Origin: Toxoplasma gondii ME49
Taxonomy: Eukaryota; Apicomplexa; Conoidasida; Eucoccidiorida; Sarcocystidae
Assembly (NCBI RefSeq): GCF_000006565.2
Contig: NC_031468.1
Span: 1,202,747-1,266,746, forward strand
Reading direction: 5' to 3'
Length of the DNA stretch: 64,000 nucleotides
The notes below the pieces were generated by a model, which saw only the letters and a list, made by a program, of their open reading frames with translations, had not been told where the DNA came from and searched no databases. The translations under genes were made by a program, and so were the position numbers. Below, piece after piece: positions 24,301 through 35,900 of the stretch (positions within the stretch are counted from its first letter, which is position 1; each line of letters opens with the position of its first letter).

Positions 24301-26446
24301 TCGAGTGCGGACACAGGGGATTTACGGAGGCCCAGGGCAAGGGGGCATCTCAGGTTCTTCGATAGGGCAGCCTGCGCAGCGAGCGTCTTCGGCTGCGCCT
24401 CCACTGCACACGGGTGCGCTGCGTGCATCCTCGCTGGTGCCTCCGGTGACTTCTGCTCTGGGCTCAGCCCTCGCTGAGGCGCGGCTGCGCGAGCTGCATG
24501 CATGCGAGCAGGAGGTGGCGAGAGCGCGGGTCCAAGAGGCCCGTCTGCGGTCGCAGCACGCCGCGGCAGTGATGAGAAGTAAAATGTTGTTTGTCGAGTT
24601 TCAGAAAAGCCAAGGCGAAGCTCACCGCTTCGACCAGGAGCGCCTGGCTGCGAGACGCCGGCTTGCGCTCGCGGAGAACAGAGCCGCTGTCGCGGCTCGG
24701 AACTTTGAGGCTCTCGCGACCAGGACCAACGTGCAGTCTCCCGCCCACGCAGGTGGCGCGCCTCTGACTTCCGCGCGGCCGCTGGGGCCTCCGCTCGCGG
24801 GGCCAAAAGCGCCCCGAGAAGAACCCCGAGAAGCTTCTGTGGGGCTCTTGGGCTCCGAGGCGACCCCCGCGTTCAAGCTGGTGCAGGCGCAGGTGGATCC
24901 CCACAGAGGCGAGAGCGAGAGCGATTTGAGGCAGAATGGCAGGCGAGAAGACCCAGTGACAGGGGGAACTAACGCTCATTCTTTTTGTTCAGGGGGTCCA
25001 GCGACGCGGGCCTCGTCTGGAAGTGGAGAACACAGCTCGAAGGCCCTGGCGCCTCAACGGGTGGCTAGCGGCAGTGTCGTGAGCGCTCCGAACGTGCAGA
25101 GGCGAAGAGAGGAGGAGGCGCAGCTGCTTAAGGGGAGAAAGCGCGTCGCGAGTCGTGAGACGGCAGCCTTTCCAGGAGCTGCGACAGAAGAAAGGACAGA
25201 CATACGAAGTAAAGGCGGGCAGGTTAAAGGAGCCAAAGAAGGCGAGTCTCGCCAGAGAGAGCGGAGATACTTCGAAACCTGGTTCGACCAGGAGGCGTCC
25301 GAAACGGAGACAGGAAACTCAGGAGAGGACCGAGGGGACGACGGGCCTGGCGAGAGGAGCGACAAGAACACAGAGAAGGGTGTGGGCGAAAGTACGAGCC
25401 GTGAGCAGAACAAAATAGACTCTTCGACTTCCCGCGAAGATGATCTCCTCGTTTTTTTCGGTGGAGACGAAGATCTACACAACGGCGACCCTCGGAAGCT
25501 TGACCATCAGGAACGGAAGGCGGCTTTTGAGACTCTAGGAAAAGGCGAGGGGAAAACAGCCCAGGACAGAGCACGCACAGCCGGCAAACACGGTTCCACC
25601 TCTTCTCTTGTGACGGCGGCGAGCAGCTCGAAGCGTCAGAAGCTTGATGGAGACGCGTATGGTGAGAACGGGCCTACTTTAGCCTCTGCGGACCCGCGCG
25701 GACAGGCGGGAGTTTGTGCGGGAGAAGGCGCCCCACGCCGAGGAGACACTGTGCGAGAAGGAAGAGGAGACACGTCGCCTAGCGAAAACGTCCCTGTGTC
25801 CTGTGGCGGACGAGGAAGCAAGCACGCAGGTAGGCTCGAAAGTTGAGGGCGGTCAGAAGACATGTGAGCATAGCCATACGGAAAAGAGGGCAAGTGCGAG
25901 AATCAGAGAAGAAGGCGGGGTCTGGCTGCATTTCTCATGTTTCCGGCCTGTGAAGGATGTGTGTTGTTCGCTCGTGTGTGTACACCTTCAGGACCAGGGA
26001 GCACGCCACCGAGCACGAACGCCCATATCTATGTCTCCGTTCTGAAGGACTTGGGCTGCGTCGTGTCTTCGCTTCACACCCGTGACGAGCGCGGAGACAA
26101 GGGACAAGAGACCCGAGGAGACATTCAGGATGCGAGGCGGAAGAGGGCGGGGGAAGCGAGTGAGATGGAAAAGGAAACGCCTTCTCGATCTCTAATGACA
26201 CGTGAAGGAAGCGCGGCGAACGCGGGCTCTGTTGCGGCGTCGGAGAAAAGAGAGAGAAACGGAAAAGAGAAAGGGGGTGCCCCCCGTGAGGCACAGCAGG
26301 TGACAGAGAGAGAGACAGGGAACGGGAGGAGAGCGAAGAGCCTCGTGGAGAAATTTCGCGGAGACAACTGCATGCGACCGATCTGCTACTACGCTCTCAA
26401 CGGCGCCTGTCTCGATCCGAAATGCCCCAACATCCACTTGAGTTAA
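15383..26446 (+). CDS. Giant ZFC3H1/Red1-type zinc-finger protein (about 3633 aa)
   Basis: One exon runs 15383-25829 and a second runs 25992-26446. The junction G|GA is phase-consistent, the donor is GTAGGC and the acceptor is accttcag. The C-terminal motif NCMRPICYYALNGACLDPKC followed by PNIH (C3614, C3622, C3627, H3631; C-x7-C-x4-C-x3-H) is the signature of the zf-C3H1 family. ZFC3H1 and fission-yeast Red1 carry it and deliver nuclear polyadenylated RNA to the exosome with the MTR4/Mtl1 helicase. The rest is disordered: a Pro-rich N-terminus, Arg/Ser/Glu-rich middle, a Ser tract at about residues 2413-2570, a predicted coiled coil at about 3030-3115 (ALAEARLRELHACEQEVARA onward), and an acidic stretch near 3330-3360 (LLVFFGGDEDLHNGD). 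I chose the ATG at 15383 (MLPRGEITRVYPP). The frame is open 31 codons further upstream without a Met. Some in-frame ...cag stretches could be unrecognised small introns. A nuclear location and an exosome-adaptor role are inferred from the finger alone. Confidence 0.7.
22620..23085 (+). repeat. Serine-rich low-complexity tract inside the giant gene
   Basis: TCC/TCT/TCG codon runs encode about 150 residues dominated by Ser with Pro, Thr, Ala and Val. The opposite strand shows a mirror Glu/Gly-rich frame, which is a shadow. Confidence 0.9.
26372..26443 (+). other. zf-C3H1 zinc finger at the extreme C-terminus
   Basis: Four ligands C-x7-C-x4-C-x3-H occupy the last 20 residues before the TAA. The spacing and the Tyr/Leu-Asn-Gly core (CYYALNGAC) match the ZFC3H1/Red1 finger. 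This spacing differs from the common CCCH finger (C-x8-C-x5-C-x3-H). Confidence 0.75.
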
Positions 26447-29400
26447 CACGAAAATGGAACAGAGATGACGGGAATGAGGCAGATGGAGGTGCGCCAGAGA
26501 CACGAAGGTTTTCCTGTTGAACCGCAAGAAATATTTGAAGCGGCACAGAACAGACAGTGTCTGCCGGCGGAGAGAGAGGCTCTATGCAGACAGAAAGTGG
26601 AAAGGAATTCGTGGCAGCTGCGAAGAGTGGCAGAGGTTGAGGCAGTTAAAATGCCAAAGGAAGCGAAGGCCGACAAACAGAATTACCGCGGGTAACACAA
26701 CTCTCGTCGCTTCACTGTAGCGCCGACATGTCGTTCTTCACGGATTTCTCAGAGCAGCATGGAGAACACGCGTCGGAGCTTTAGCTCTCCGGCACTCGAC
26801 AGGAAAACCTCCCTACGCATGTATTCAGTTTATCTATGTATCTGCAAATCGCTGGTATATTTCTTGTGACGAGTCTCAAGGGATACAGAGTCTCGCAAGC
26901 CTCCCGGTGGGCTTGTGGAAATCAACGACTCGCGCGTCCATATGACGCTGACCCGAGTTTCAGTCCAGAGGAATAGCGCGCGATCTGGTATAAGTTTCGG
27001 AAACATGTATATTCACTGAACGCGCGAATGCAAAGGAGATACAGGGAACAATCCAAGAGGTCCTGGAGCAGACGCGTTTCCAGTTGACCTATTTTTTAAC
27101 GTCCGTGCGCCTAGCTCGCCCTCGGATGTCTTTCGTGTACATACCCGGAATGTATTTTTCCTCGCTTTGAACCGCCGTCGAGACGCGAGAACGCGACGGA
27201 CACCTGGGAGCTGAATGCACATGAATGGTGTCTCGTCGAGGACAAAGGTAGGGGGCAGTTTGCGAGTCTGTGGCGCTCCTAGGGTGCTGGATGGTTTTTT
27301 ATGTACGAATACCGCTGCCGGGTATGAGACGTTGTGTGCCCTCACCCCCTTTAAATTGACACGTGTACGCGAGCGTTGGACGCATTCGCTATCCAGAGTT
27401 TCTTTAGCGACATAGGAAAGGGTAGCGCTGAGATAACTTTGAGAACTGTAAGTGGCACATGCGTGTGGCAGTAATCGATCTGTGATGTGGAATCAAGTAG
27501 CGAATCTCTTTCCTAGACGCGTCGATTTTTGGGTAGAGAGGGTGCGAAACGGACCTTCTGTCGTCTGCCGGCGCTTCTCGCGCGCCCGACTGGAAGGCAA
27601 CTTCACTCTGACTGTACAAGTGACAATTCGTGTGAATAGGCTCGCTCTGTTCTCGTCTCGATCCTCATCTGCCCCAGTCACCGGGAGGAAAGTTGCTCTT
27701 ATATACACATCTGATCCTCGTACTTCGTGACCACTTCTGCGGTCTTGTTGCTCGTTCCATCCGGCTTTCCTCATGCCACGATGTGCATGTGGATATCTGG
27801 GAGTAACTTCTATTTTGTTGTACTCGTTTGTTGAGCTCTAGCCATGCAAGCCTTGTCAGGAGGCGTCGATCGACCCGGCAAGATAAAAATAGATACACCG
27901 GAGCTACCGCGGGGAGGAACACCAGTCGACGTCGCCTCACCGCGTACTCACTTGGTTAACAAGGACAAAATAGCGCGGCACTGAGGTCGAGCGCTTCTGT
28001 TCGAGAACCCAGACACACTCACTAGCGAGTTTCAGCTGGCCTCAGTTCTTTGCCAAAGAACCCGCACTGCCGGTTCGATAATTGAAGCACAGAGCCAAGG
28101 GTGGCTGATGATTCCTCTTCCCCCCTGCAGACGGGACCTGCAAAAAGCGAAAGGAAGACACCGCAGCAATTGTGCCGGTCGGCGGCAGAGCTGCAGCTAC
28201 TGCTAAAAGTGTTTGAATCCAATATCCTGCGACATTAAGGTTCCATATTGGATGTGTTCTAGGCGTAATTTATGGGTTCACGTTATCACTCGTGTTAACA
28301 GCGAGGACGACGACTCCTCAGATGCTAGGGTGATCTGTACCGTCGTACTGGGGGCAATCATCTGTGAAACCGGAGTGTTTGTAATTTTTTTACGCCGGCT
28401 CCTCCGCCCCTGCCCGGAAAACTGTCGTCCAGAGTGCACACAGTAACGGGTATTTCATAGTGAGCAGAGAAACGGACGGAACCCGGCAAGAGGTAGACAA
28501 TGAAAACCCAGGAGAGGCCAGGTGACTGGCAGTGAAACGGGTCGAGAAGTTGGGCTCCAGAAACCGCCTTCGCGCTTTCGGTCTACACGCGTTCTACAGT
28601 CCAGAAGACCAACGCTTCGTCGATCGAACTTCTTTTCACCTAAAAAGAGCGCGGAACGGTGACACCTGAATCACAGACGAACCCGGTAACCATACACGGG
28701 AGATGCTCACTAAGACCATCTCTATGCGCACGAGGACTGAACTAGTCCCGTCAAAGAAACAGAAAAGCGCGGAACCGTTCCGCAGGTTGCTTCCGTTCGC
28801 GAGGAAAAAGAACAAACGACACGAAGGGTACAGACGGATCCAAAAACGGTCTAAAAAGGACGAGGCCTTCACCTTCCTCTTCCGTCAAATTCACCCCCGT
28901 GTGAACGAACGAAGGCAGCTGGCGGAACAGCGGAAAAACCTAAAAGAAAGGGTTCCAAATATGTACATATATGTATATGACAGGTGAAGACAATGCACGG
29001 TAAGTTCAGGTCTCCAGAAAAAACGAGAAATTGATGCGTCGCGCCGCCGCGTCTTTTTTAATCAGAAGGACTCCCGCCTCGCCATTCCTTTGTTACCGAG
29101 AGGAACCCGACAACGCCATCCTGTGTCTTCGCCTCCCTTTCGTCACCCTGTTCACGTGATAGAGTCAAACGCATTCAATCTGACAAACAGTGATCGAGTC
29201 ACTCGCGTGCTTTCTTCCGGAATCCTCTCCATCTTCACCTTCTTCATCAGGCCCCGACGTTGTTAGTATGCGTCTCACTCCGTGCCGCGGTCACTCGAGT
29301 TACTCTTCCTTCCTCCAGTCGTCGTCTTTCCTCGCTGCATGCCTGGGCGTTGCTTCCTGTCTGCTCTTTGCCTACAACGTTGGCCTTCCTCGAGTTGTCC

Positions 29401-29914
29401 GATTTCTGCACTCCTGCACTCGCCTTCAGCTCCAGGCTATCGACACCGACTTTTCTTTCCTCTCACGTTCACGTGGATGGGGCGTCTGCGCCCTTTGCTC
29501 GGTTGAAAGTGTTCTCAAGAAGAAACTCTCTGTCGAACTCGTTTTGTGCAAAGCGACCCTTGTCCACCTGTCGTCGTTCTTGGCGGAGCTGTGAAAAACG
29601 CACACACAAGCAGAGACCTGAATTCACCTGACGGGGGCAATCGAGAGAGGACAGTCCTTTATCTTCAGCCGTTAGCACAACGAAGAACAATGGAAGGCCG
29701 AACCTGCAGGGTCCTCGAGACAAAGCATACACGCATGTGAAGATGCATGTGGGCTACCTCAGGGAGGACGATCAGACGAAAAGGAGTCCTTCCACAGAAA
29801 CGCAAACACCCACCGCTACTTGTAGGCTGCACCAATACGTATCAACCTATTTATCTATACAACTACATGTATCTATCTATCTACATCTATCTATCTACAT
29901 CTATCTATCTACAT
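26447..29914. other. 3.5-kb convergent intergenic region
   Basis: It lies between the stop codons of the giant gene (+) and the TLDc gene (-). A 46-codon ORF at 27844-27984 (+), starting MQALSGGVDRPGKIKIDTPE, reads more protein-like than its surroundings but has no partner exon. Open frames at 29190-29630 (+) are Ser/Cys/Leu-rich and run in several frames at once, as expected for pyrimidine-rich noise. No gene is called. Confidence 0.5.
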
Positions 29915-29937
29915 CTACCTATGTACATCTGTCTGTC
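29848..29937. repeat. (CTAT/ATCT)n tetranucleotide repeat
   Basis: Tandem ATCTATCT units with a few interruptions. It overlaps the stop codon (29917-29915) of the TLDc gene on the minus strand. Confidence 0.9.
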
Positions 29938-32900
29938 TCACTTTATCTCTACCTATGTAGTGAGAGGGAGTTGCTGCTGTGCCTGTCGCGTTTATTTTCT
30001 GCTTTCTCGTCACCTGTTCTTGTCTTTGATTCGCGGCGAGCTGCTGCTGTCTGGTAGAGGCATCACCACATCCCCACACTTCCACTTCTAGGACCTCGAA
30101 AGGCATGTGGAAGACGTCCTGCTCTTCGTGGCCTCCGTCGTCTCTGTCTCCATCAGGGCTCGACAGCAAGGATCCATTTGCCCCTGCGGGCAAGCCGCCC
30201 GCCTCGCCCGGTCCCTTGTCCTCGCTGCAAAGAGACTGCGTCCGTTTCGCACCCGACAAAAGGCTGTCCTCACTCCGAGAGTCGCCCTGGTGCCGGACAC
30301 GAGCTCGTTTGGAAGCCACGAGCACACCTGGGCCGTAAGTCGCGTCGCTCTTCGTGCAGTAGCAATTCTGGAACTCTGGGTGGGCAGAAAAGCCAACAGT
30401 ACACTCTGTCTCTTTCCTCGAGCTCCACACCTCTCCGGCACAATCTTCTGCGATGTATCTTTGCATGTGCATCTGCATACCGCCCTGTCTCACTATCTAG
30501 GTCCATCAGGATCTGTCTACATATTTCTCTGAACATATCCATCTATCGATCTGTGTCTGTATCCATCACTCAATGTGTTTCTGTACTGATCTCTCCACAT
30601 GTCTCTACCTGTTTATATCTACCAAGATCCACCTCAACCAATCAATCTACACATCTACCTACATGTATCTATCCGTCTCAGTTTACATCCACCTCTCTCC
30701 CCCTCTCTACAGAGACAGACCGCCTAGTTCGGAGGCAGAGGAGAGAACTCGAGAGCAGTGGCGGGTGCGAGAAACGAAAGAACGCGCACAAAAATCCCCA
30801 GATGGAAACAACGAGAAAAAAAGAAAAGAAGAAACACGAATGAAGAGATATGAAGCATGCAAAACCGAGAAGTCGCCGACGCAGTCATGAGGGGAATCAC
30901 TCGCGTCTATTTTTTACGGGCGACTACGTTCGAGAGGCTGAGAGAGGACGCATGGCTCTGGGGGCTTGCGAGAAAACGCAAATCGATACTGCATGCGGGA
31001 AGCATCCTCACCATCGTCGAGCCAGAGCCTGAAGCATCCAGGCTGACCTCCAAATCCAATGCCCCGAGGGTAGAATTGATTTTTCACATTGATGTACACG
31101 AAATTCCTTCCGAGTCCACTGGGTCTGCAACGCAAGACATACAGCGAAAGATGCAAAGACACAAAGTCTTCCCCTGCGACAAATACTCAAGCATCGAGAA
31201 ATATGCGGTGAAATGAAAAATCGAGAATGAACCAGGCATTTGACACGACACACAGTCCATGTGAGACTGTGCTACAACTCGCCGAAATTGAAGATAACTG
31301 GATTCGTCGAGTTCCGATGTGTATGCTGCTGCGCTTGTCAGTATCAGAAGGACTGCATGCGTTAGGTCCTTGTGGCACGCGTTCTTTTCTTGAGAGACAG
31401 CAAAGACGACAGTAAAACGAGAAAAGGAATGTTCGAGAGAGAGAGAGGAAGCAAGAGAAAGCAAATTCAGATCAAAGAAAGGCAGTAGCAGCCCTACAGG
31501 CAGGAACCACGATTCCGAAGCACCGTCCGAGACGCGCAATGCAAGAGAAGAGACATGTGAGAGGAGAGGCAAGAGGTCACAGAGCCGAGAAGATGTGAAA
31601 AACGCTTACCTGATAATCTGGAACTGAGGTTCCAAGCTAAAGAGAAAGCAGTTCGCATCTCCCATGTACACATGTCCGCCGTCCTTCCACTCCCTGAAGA
31701 AACAGGAACGAGCAAACCAGAGACAAAATGCATTAGAGGAAACGGACCGCAAAGGCAACACGGGGGCATTTGAAGGGTGGACACCCGGCAAACAAAAACC
31801 AGGAAACCCGAGTGAATGAGACACAAGCTTGGTCACTCGGCAGGTCCCGCGCCTCGTCAGTTGTCCTTTGTCTTCAGTGAAAATCCTTTGCTGAGAAACA
31901 ACAGCTCGCGATCAGTCTCTCCTTCAGTCCAGCTCTCGTGTCATCGTTTTCTTCTTCTTCTACTCACAGCACGTCTCTCAGTTGTTCTTCCTGTTTCTGT
32001 TATCGCCCCCCCCCCTCCCAGAATCTCGTTCCTCGCCCTTTGACTTTTTTCCTCCGGTGACCTGTCTCGGCCCTCTGCAGCTCCGCCTACCTATGCTATG
32101 ATAATGTCAATACATGGTCTAACTGCGGCCGCAGGAGAGCGAGAGGTTAACCGCTATTCAAACAGAACCGTTACCGTCGCTGTAGATCAGTGCTAATTCT
32201 ACAGTTTATCTCCTATGGCACTACAGAACGTATAAATGCTCCTTCCTCCAGTCGTAGGCTGCTTAGTACGGGGCCCCGAAAAAGAGTATCAAGTTCTTTG
32301 ATGGATGTTCGTTACTTTTCCCCTGCAGGATTTCGTCCTTGACGCCAGCCTTGTACGAAGAAGGATACGTTAACAACATTCGCTTATAATGTGACAATAA
32401 CTATACGAAATCCAGCAGTGAGGTCTATGCTGGTCTTGCCGGCTTCGTATGGAGCATACAGTATTGCTTCTTTTGCTCCCCTGTGGGATTTTACAAGCAC
32501 AAGCAACAGGTTTAGATTAACGGGGAAGGCAGCTGTGTGGCTGTTTCACTTTTCCTCTACGGTCTACCCCTCAGTTCAGCTTGAGTCTGCACCTGTTCTA
32601 CAAATTTGAATGAAATTAAAAGCAGAGAGTGAAGTCGCCTTCCTGGCCACTAATGTCTACTGGAGTGCGACCTGAAAGCGGCCTACGTGGAGATCATAGC
32701 GCCGAGCACGGGACCGTGTTTCGTCTTGATCACCAAAACCGTCGGAGCATCGTAGAAGAAGACGCTGCTGCAGATGCGATTGAAGCTGGCGCCTGCAGAG
32801 AGAATAACGAAAGCAAATTGCGAAAGATCCGAAGAAGCTCGAGGAGAGGAGCGCGACACAGGGGGAGCGACGCAGAGATGCCGATTCGAAGAAATATTCA

Positions 32901-35900
32901 GGAATGCCTCACCTTGCTTCCACGACGAATACAAGCGATGCCAAGGCGTGAGAGGGGGGAAGGCGAAGATCATGCTCGACAGGCGTAGCTGAAAAGAAGA
33001 GGTAAAGAAGGAGAAGAGTGCAAGAAAGAATGGGATAAAGCAGACTCAGAAGAACACGAACAAGGAGAACAGTCAAGAGAGCGACGGGGCGAGACTAGCC
33101 AGTAAAGCAGCGATCGGACAGTTTACAGACAACAGAAACAAGAAAGCTGCGGAGACGAGGCTCAGGGCGAGACCCAATGAGAAGAAAGGCGACCAGGCGA
33201 CCCAAGCTGTTCTCCAGATCGTGCCTCCGCTGATCTCTGGTTCCCCCTCCCTACTCCCACTCACCATCACTGCAGTTTCATCAGTGAAGATTTTGCTGAA
33301 TCCGTCTAGAGGCCCATCTCCTCTCCACCCCCCTGTACTCTGACAGAGAGTATCAAGGCTCGGACTTCTTTGTAAGTTCTGAAGAGAATTCGCACGCGCC
33401 CGACTACCTCTCCGTGAGGAGCCGCTAACAGCAGTGCCCCGTCGACGCGGAGCGTAGACCTGAAAACAACATTGAAGACAAGCAGAGAAATGCTGGGGTT
33501 GAAACGAATTACCAACTGTATCAAAATGTTTACTGCCTAAACGATCTATATCTTAGAACGTGCAACTTCTTCCTTGACTCAGCCGTCAGAGACCGACAAG
33601 ATGCAGGGTCAGCGCCTTGGCCGATGGCTGCAAACGATGGTCGAAAAAAACAAAGGAAATTCCATAAGAAGGGGAGACGTTGACACACAGGGGAGACAGA
33701 GAGAGGCAAAAAAACGATTCCGTCGACAACTCCGACCCATTTCACGCAAAGGCGACGCTCGAACGGAGGAAGAAACATTTTCCTTGATAGCGTAGAAAAA
33801 ACATCGTGGGGCAAGGGCCACAAGACACGAGGACTGCGGGCGAAAAGTGATCGAAAAATTCACGAATCGCTATTTTTGTGAAAGCAGCTAGAAGGCCTCT
33901 ACAGCAAAGTGAAGAAATGACGCAATCGAGGCTCTCCTGCTCGCAAAGAAGAAGAGTCGGACACCGACTGTCGTTCTTCGTCCCGTTACCTTGTCTTATC
34001 CCTTTTGTGTTTTCAGATTCTCTTTCCCCTCTGTTTGTTTCAGCATCACACACAGCCTCTCCGCACAGAAAGAGGCGCCCGCGATCCTCCTCTTCTTCTC
34101 ACACCTATCGCCTTCTCGCTTCTTCTCGCACCTGGTACTGCAACGTAGGTTGCTGCTTCTTCACAGCGCCGTCGTCCACAGCAGGGTCGGTAGGGCCGAG
34201 CAGGAAGTGGCTGACGGCTCCGACAAAAAGAGTTGGGAGGACGGGAAGAACCTGGAGGATCCAGAGAAGAGCCTCCTGTTGCTGCTGCTTCGACGCGCCT
34301 GCACACCCCATCTGGGCTCCAGAAAGGTTCCCGCTCGACGCTCCTTTGTCTGCCGCGGCTGCGGGTCCCGGCGCCCCAGATACAGTCACGATACAGGGGG
34401 GCGCGGACCCGCCGGCTCCGGCAGAGCCCTGGGCCGCAACACTCCCAGCGCTCCCCATCTGAGGCCCCGCGGTCTTGGAGCCCACGCCCGCGGCGGCGCC
34501 CGCAGAGGTCGCGAAGGCGCTCAAGAGAAAGGAGAAATCCAGCGGCGTCGAGACAGGCAAGGAGACAGCCGCGGCAGACGAGGAGTTGGAGTCCCAGCCA
34601 GACATCCCTGGACCTGCAACCGCCTGGCGGGACGAGCTGTGAGCCCCAGATCCCAGGAAGTCTGCATCGCTGTCTGTGGGTCCGCCGGCGGGGCTCCCAG
34701 GGCCCGCGCGGTGGTGGCTCCGCGGCGAGGACGCGACCCGGGACGCGTGGTCCCCAGCGGGTCCCTTGGCCCCCGCGTGGTCTCCAACGCCTCCGGCGGC
34801 GCGCGGCGACGCGGGCGTGGGCCCCCCGGCAGCGAGCGCGAACGGGTTGGCCGACGAGAAGATCGGATTCGACGGAGAGATGATTGCCAGGAACAGCAAG
34901 TAGGCAGACACGAACACTTGGTGCAGCACCGCCTCGATCCCCGAACAGGGGACCGCAGAGACTCCCGCGGAGCCCGCAGACGGCTGGACAGCCCCAGAAG
35001 CCCCAGCCTGCAGAGACGCCGTGGACGCAGTCTGAGGCGTCTCGGACGTCAGGCTCCCTGCGCTCCCTGAGGGGCCCCCGTGGTGCAGCAAGAAGAGACC
35101 CGCGCCCAGGTGGTGACTGTGGGCAGTGGCCCTGAAGGAGCAGAGATCGCAAGGCGAAGAGTCTGCCGGATAGACTAGGACTCGGAAAAGAGACACACCC
35201 CTTCTATAGTTCTCGAATCACGTGAACTAAACTACACAGGACTATTCGATCAAAGGGGCCCGGACTGTGACATTCAGTCCCTCAGTACGCCAGTGTAACT
35301 CGTCTGCTCGATTTTCAAAGTGGTCAACCTCCTTTGCTTGATCTCCCATATTCACCCTTCTTTCTTCAGTCGTTCCTCGTTCTCTGACTTGCAGCATCAT
35401 TCTTCCCACGCTTTTCATCTTCGTCTCTCCGTTTTCCACCGTCACTCGTTCGCGGCGTGTCTTCCGATGATTTCTTTCTCCCGTCGTCTTCCTCGCTGCA
35501 CCTGCCCAGGTGTTCCTCGACCTACCCACCCCTTTCTGCTCATTTCTCCTTGTTCTATTTCTACACATTTGCACTCTTTCCTCGACTTCTGGTCCTCCAC
35601 AATGCGTCCGCCCCCCCCCCCGGCAAACCACCTTGACCTTCGTCTGCGGCTTCCCGCTTGTGGTACTTGTTTTCTTCTCTTGCTTCGGAAACAGCCTGTG
35701 GAGTCACACTCAGGTTCACCCACACTTGAATGTCTCTCTTCGTTAGAGATGAGTGACGAGAATGTGGACACAGACGATGAAATAGGACAGTAGGCCCCTC
35801 ACCCGCGATCGATGTTGTGGCGGGAGCTCCAGTTGCCCGACTGCTGGTGTCTCAGGCGCTTGCACTGCTCTTCTAAGACTTTCGACATTCTCGACAGCAG

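Noticed and set aside
33991..35152. Long + strand and other-frame ORFs over TLDc exon 4
   Set aside because: Three frames are open because the exon is GC-rich low complexity. Only the minus frame that joins the flanking TLDc exons in phase is real.
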